Below are positions 63,386 to 64,000 of a stretch of 64,000 nt of DNA, piece by piece (within the stretch, counting starts at the first letter, position 1; each line of letters opens with the position of its first letter). The notes beneath the pieces are model-generated. The model was given only the letters and a program-made list of their open reading frames with translations, searched no databases and was not told the DNA's origin. The stretch is from Ferruginibacter sp. (GTDB lineage Bacteria; Bacteroidota; Bacteroidia; Chitinophagales; Chitinophagaceae). The position numbers were made by a program, and so were the translations under genes. The stretch lies in assembly GCA_019638575.1 (NCBI GenBank), contig JAHBTN010000007.1:89064-153063 (forward strand), written 5' to 3'.

Positions 63386-63694
63386 ATGGAAAAGAATGTA
63401 TCAGTACCAATTTTAATACCATTTGAGCCCGAGGAGTTTTGGGCTCAGATTCGGGTAATAATAAGGGAGGAAGTCACAAAGAGTCAAAAGGAGCAACCCC
63501 AATCTGTACCCATTATGGAAATTCCGGGTTTGACGGAAAAGCCATTATACAAAATACAGGAAATCTGTTCCCTATTTAAAGTTACCAAACCCACCATTTA
63601 CGATTGGATAAAGCATGGCAAGTTAAAACGGGTAAAAATAAGGTCGAGGGTGTACTTTTTGGGTAGTGATATCCGGCAGTTAATGCAGGCATAA
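63386..63694 (+). CDS. excisionase-like helix-turn-helix protein
   Basis: From the ATG at 63386 (MEKNVSVPILI) the product is 102 residues; an ATG at 63380 adds two. A MerR/HTH_17-type domain fills the C-terminal half: LYKIQEICSLFKVTKPTIYD and WIKHGKLKRVKIRSRVYFLG. This type includes excisionases (Xis) and element regulators. It is the last gene before the tRNA, where an Xis would be expected. Confidence 0.75.
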   Translation: MEKNVSVPILIPFEPEEFWAQIRVIIREEVTKSQKEQPQSVPIMEIPGLTEKPLYKIQEICSLFKVTKPTIYDWIKHGKLKRVKIRSRVYFLGSDIRQLMQA

Positions 63695-63704
63695 GCGTCA
63701 AATG

Positions 63705-63732
63705 AAAGCAGTGCAAAAGGCACTGCTTTTTT
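63705..63732 (+). terminator. rho-independent terminator of the right-end genes
   Basis: AAAGCAGTGC - AAAAG - GCACTGCTTT, a perfect 10-bp stem with six T at its end, 11 bp after the excisionase-like gene. Confidence 0.88.
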
Positions 63733-63793
63733 ACTGAATACTTTGCCTCCCTTATTATAATTCTTTGAAATTAGGAAAATCGTATCTTTATAA

Positions 63794-63822
63794 AGTCAAC
63801 GAGTCAAGTTGAATAAAGTCAA
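63794..63822 (+). repeat. AGTCAA direct repeats near the element end
   Basis: AGTCAA occurs three times (63794, 63802, 63817) within 29 bp, between the last gene and the tRNA. Such short direct repeats near an attachment site can be arm-type sites for a tyrosine recombinase or excisionase. Confidence 0.4.
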
Positions 63823-63888
63823 GTAAAATAAGGTAAGATTTAGGGCCGTTTTGCTTTTTTATAGAATAAAAAATAGAATAAAAAAAGC

Positions 63889-63913
63889 AAAACCCGCTAC
63901 CAGAGCGGGTTTT
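63889..63913. terminator. terminator downstream of tRNA-Asp
   Basis: AAAACCCGCT - 5 nt - AGCGGGTTTT, a perfect 10-bp stem 14 bp beyond the 3' end of the minus-strand tRNA. On the minus strand, a T-rich run follows soon after. Confidence 0.8.
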
Positions 63914-63926
63914 AACCAAAATTAAG

Positions 63927-64000
63927 CGGACCGGACGGGACTCGAACCCGCGACCTCTGCCGTGACAGGGCAGCATTCTAACCAACTGAACTACCGATCC
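63927..64000 (-). tRNA. tRNA-Asp (anticodon GTC)
   Basis: Read on the minus strand from 64000: acceptor stem GGATCGG pairs with CCGGTCC, the D stem is GTTC/GAAT, the anticodon stem CTGCC/GGCAG encloses loop CTGTCAC with anticodon GTC, the T arm is GCGGG TTCGAGT CCCGT, and the discriminator is G. The 74-nt gene is complete without encoded CCA. It closes the window and is a likely integration site for the conjugative element. Confidence 0.95.

Noticed and set aside
63788-63985. Minus-strand frame over the tRNA
   Set aside because: It reads through tRNA-Asp and its terminator and cannot be a gene.
1-64000. CRISPR arrays
   Set aside because: No regularly spaced repeat of 20-40 bp with unique spacers was seen on either strand.

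Overview
The window is AT-rich Bacteroidota DNA, most likely Chitinophagales or Sphingobacteriales. The evidence is SusC/SusD outer-membrane genes, an ECF sigma/FecR pair, DUF6660, HYC_CC_PP and DUF6520 family proteins, and Bacteroidetes-type Tra genes (TraE, F, G, I, J, K, M, N). It reads as accessory DNA, ending on the right at a tRNA-Asp gene.

Region 1 (1-23 kb, almost all minus strand) is a large metal-resistance block. Transcribed from right to left it holds an AraC regulator with a CxxC metal-binding N-terminus, a fused HMA-MauE membrane protein, small secreted Cys/His/Met-rich proteins, and a ten-gene cus/cop operon. That operon encodes a CusA-like RND pump split by an in-frame stop, TolC, two adaptors, a methyltransferase, DUF2911, a haem-binding protein, an AAA ATPase and the CPH-type ATPase CopB. 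Next comes a mercury operon (ArsR repressor, MerTP fusion, MerP, Cys-rich protein, MerA), then DUF6660, a small membrane protein and a CzcA-like pump cut by the left edge. Six heavy-metal-binding (HMBD) repeats are spread over three secreted proteins.

Region 2 (23-33 kb) carries a second AraC regulator, MauE and DUF6520 genes, then a minus-strand ECF sigma, FecR, SusC (with STN domain), SusD and TlpA-like cluster. This looks like a TonB-dependent uptake locus with cell-surface signalling.

Region 3 (33-38 kb) looks like a small defence or toxin island: two XRE regulators with shared operator half-sites, a 659-residue GYF-HEPN protein, a convergent Abi-type HEPN protein, a transposase remnant, and an overlapping gene pair of unknown function.

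Region 4 (38-63.7 kb, plus strand) is the mating-pair-formation module of an integrative conjugative element: RteC-like regulator, TraE, F, G, I, J, K, M and N. Cargo interrupts it: an 1831-residue methyltransferase-helicase, a PD-(D/E)XK-like nuclease, and two genes on the opposite strand. Four copies of a composite promoter-like element precede its transcription units, and three cargo proteins share a basic C-terminal tail. No relaxase, coupling protein or integrase is visible, so the element either extends beyond the window or is incomplete. The excisionase-like gene and tRNA-Asp at the right end suggest the element boundary.
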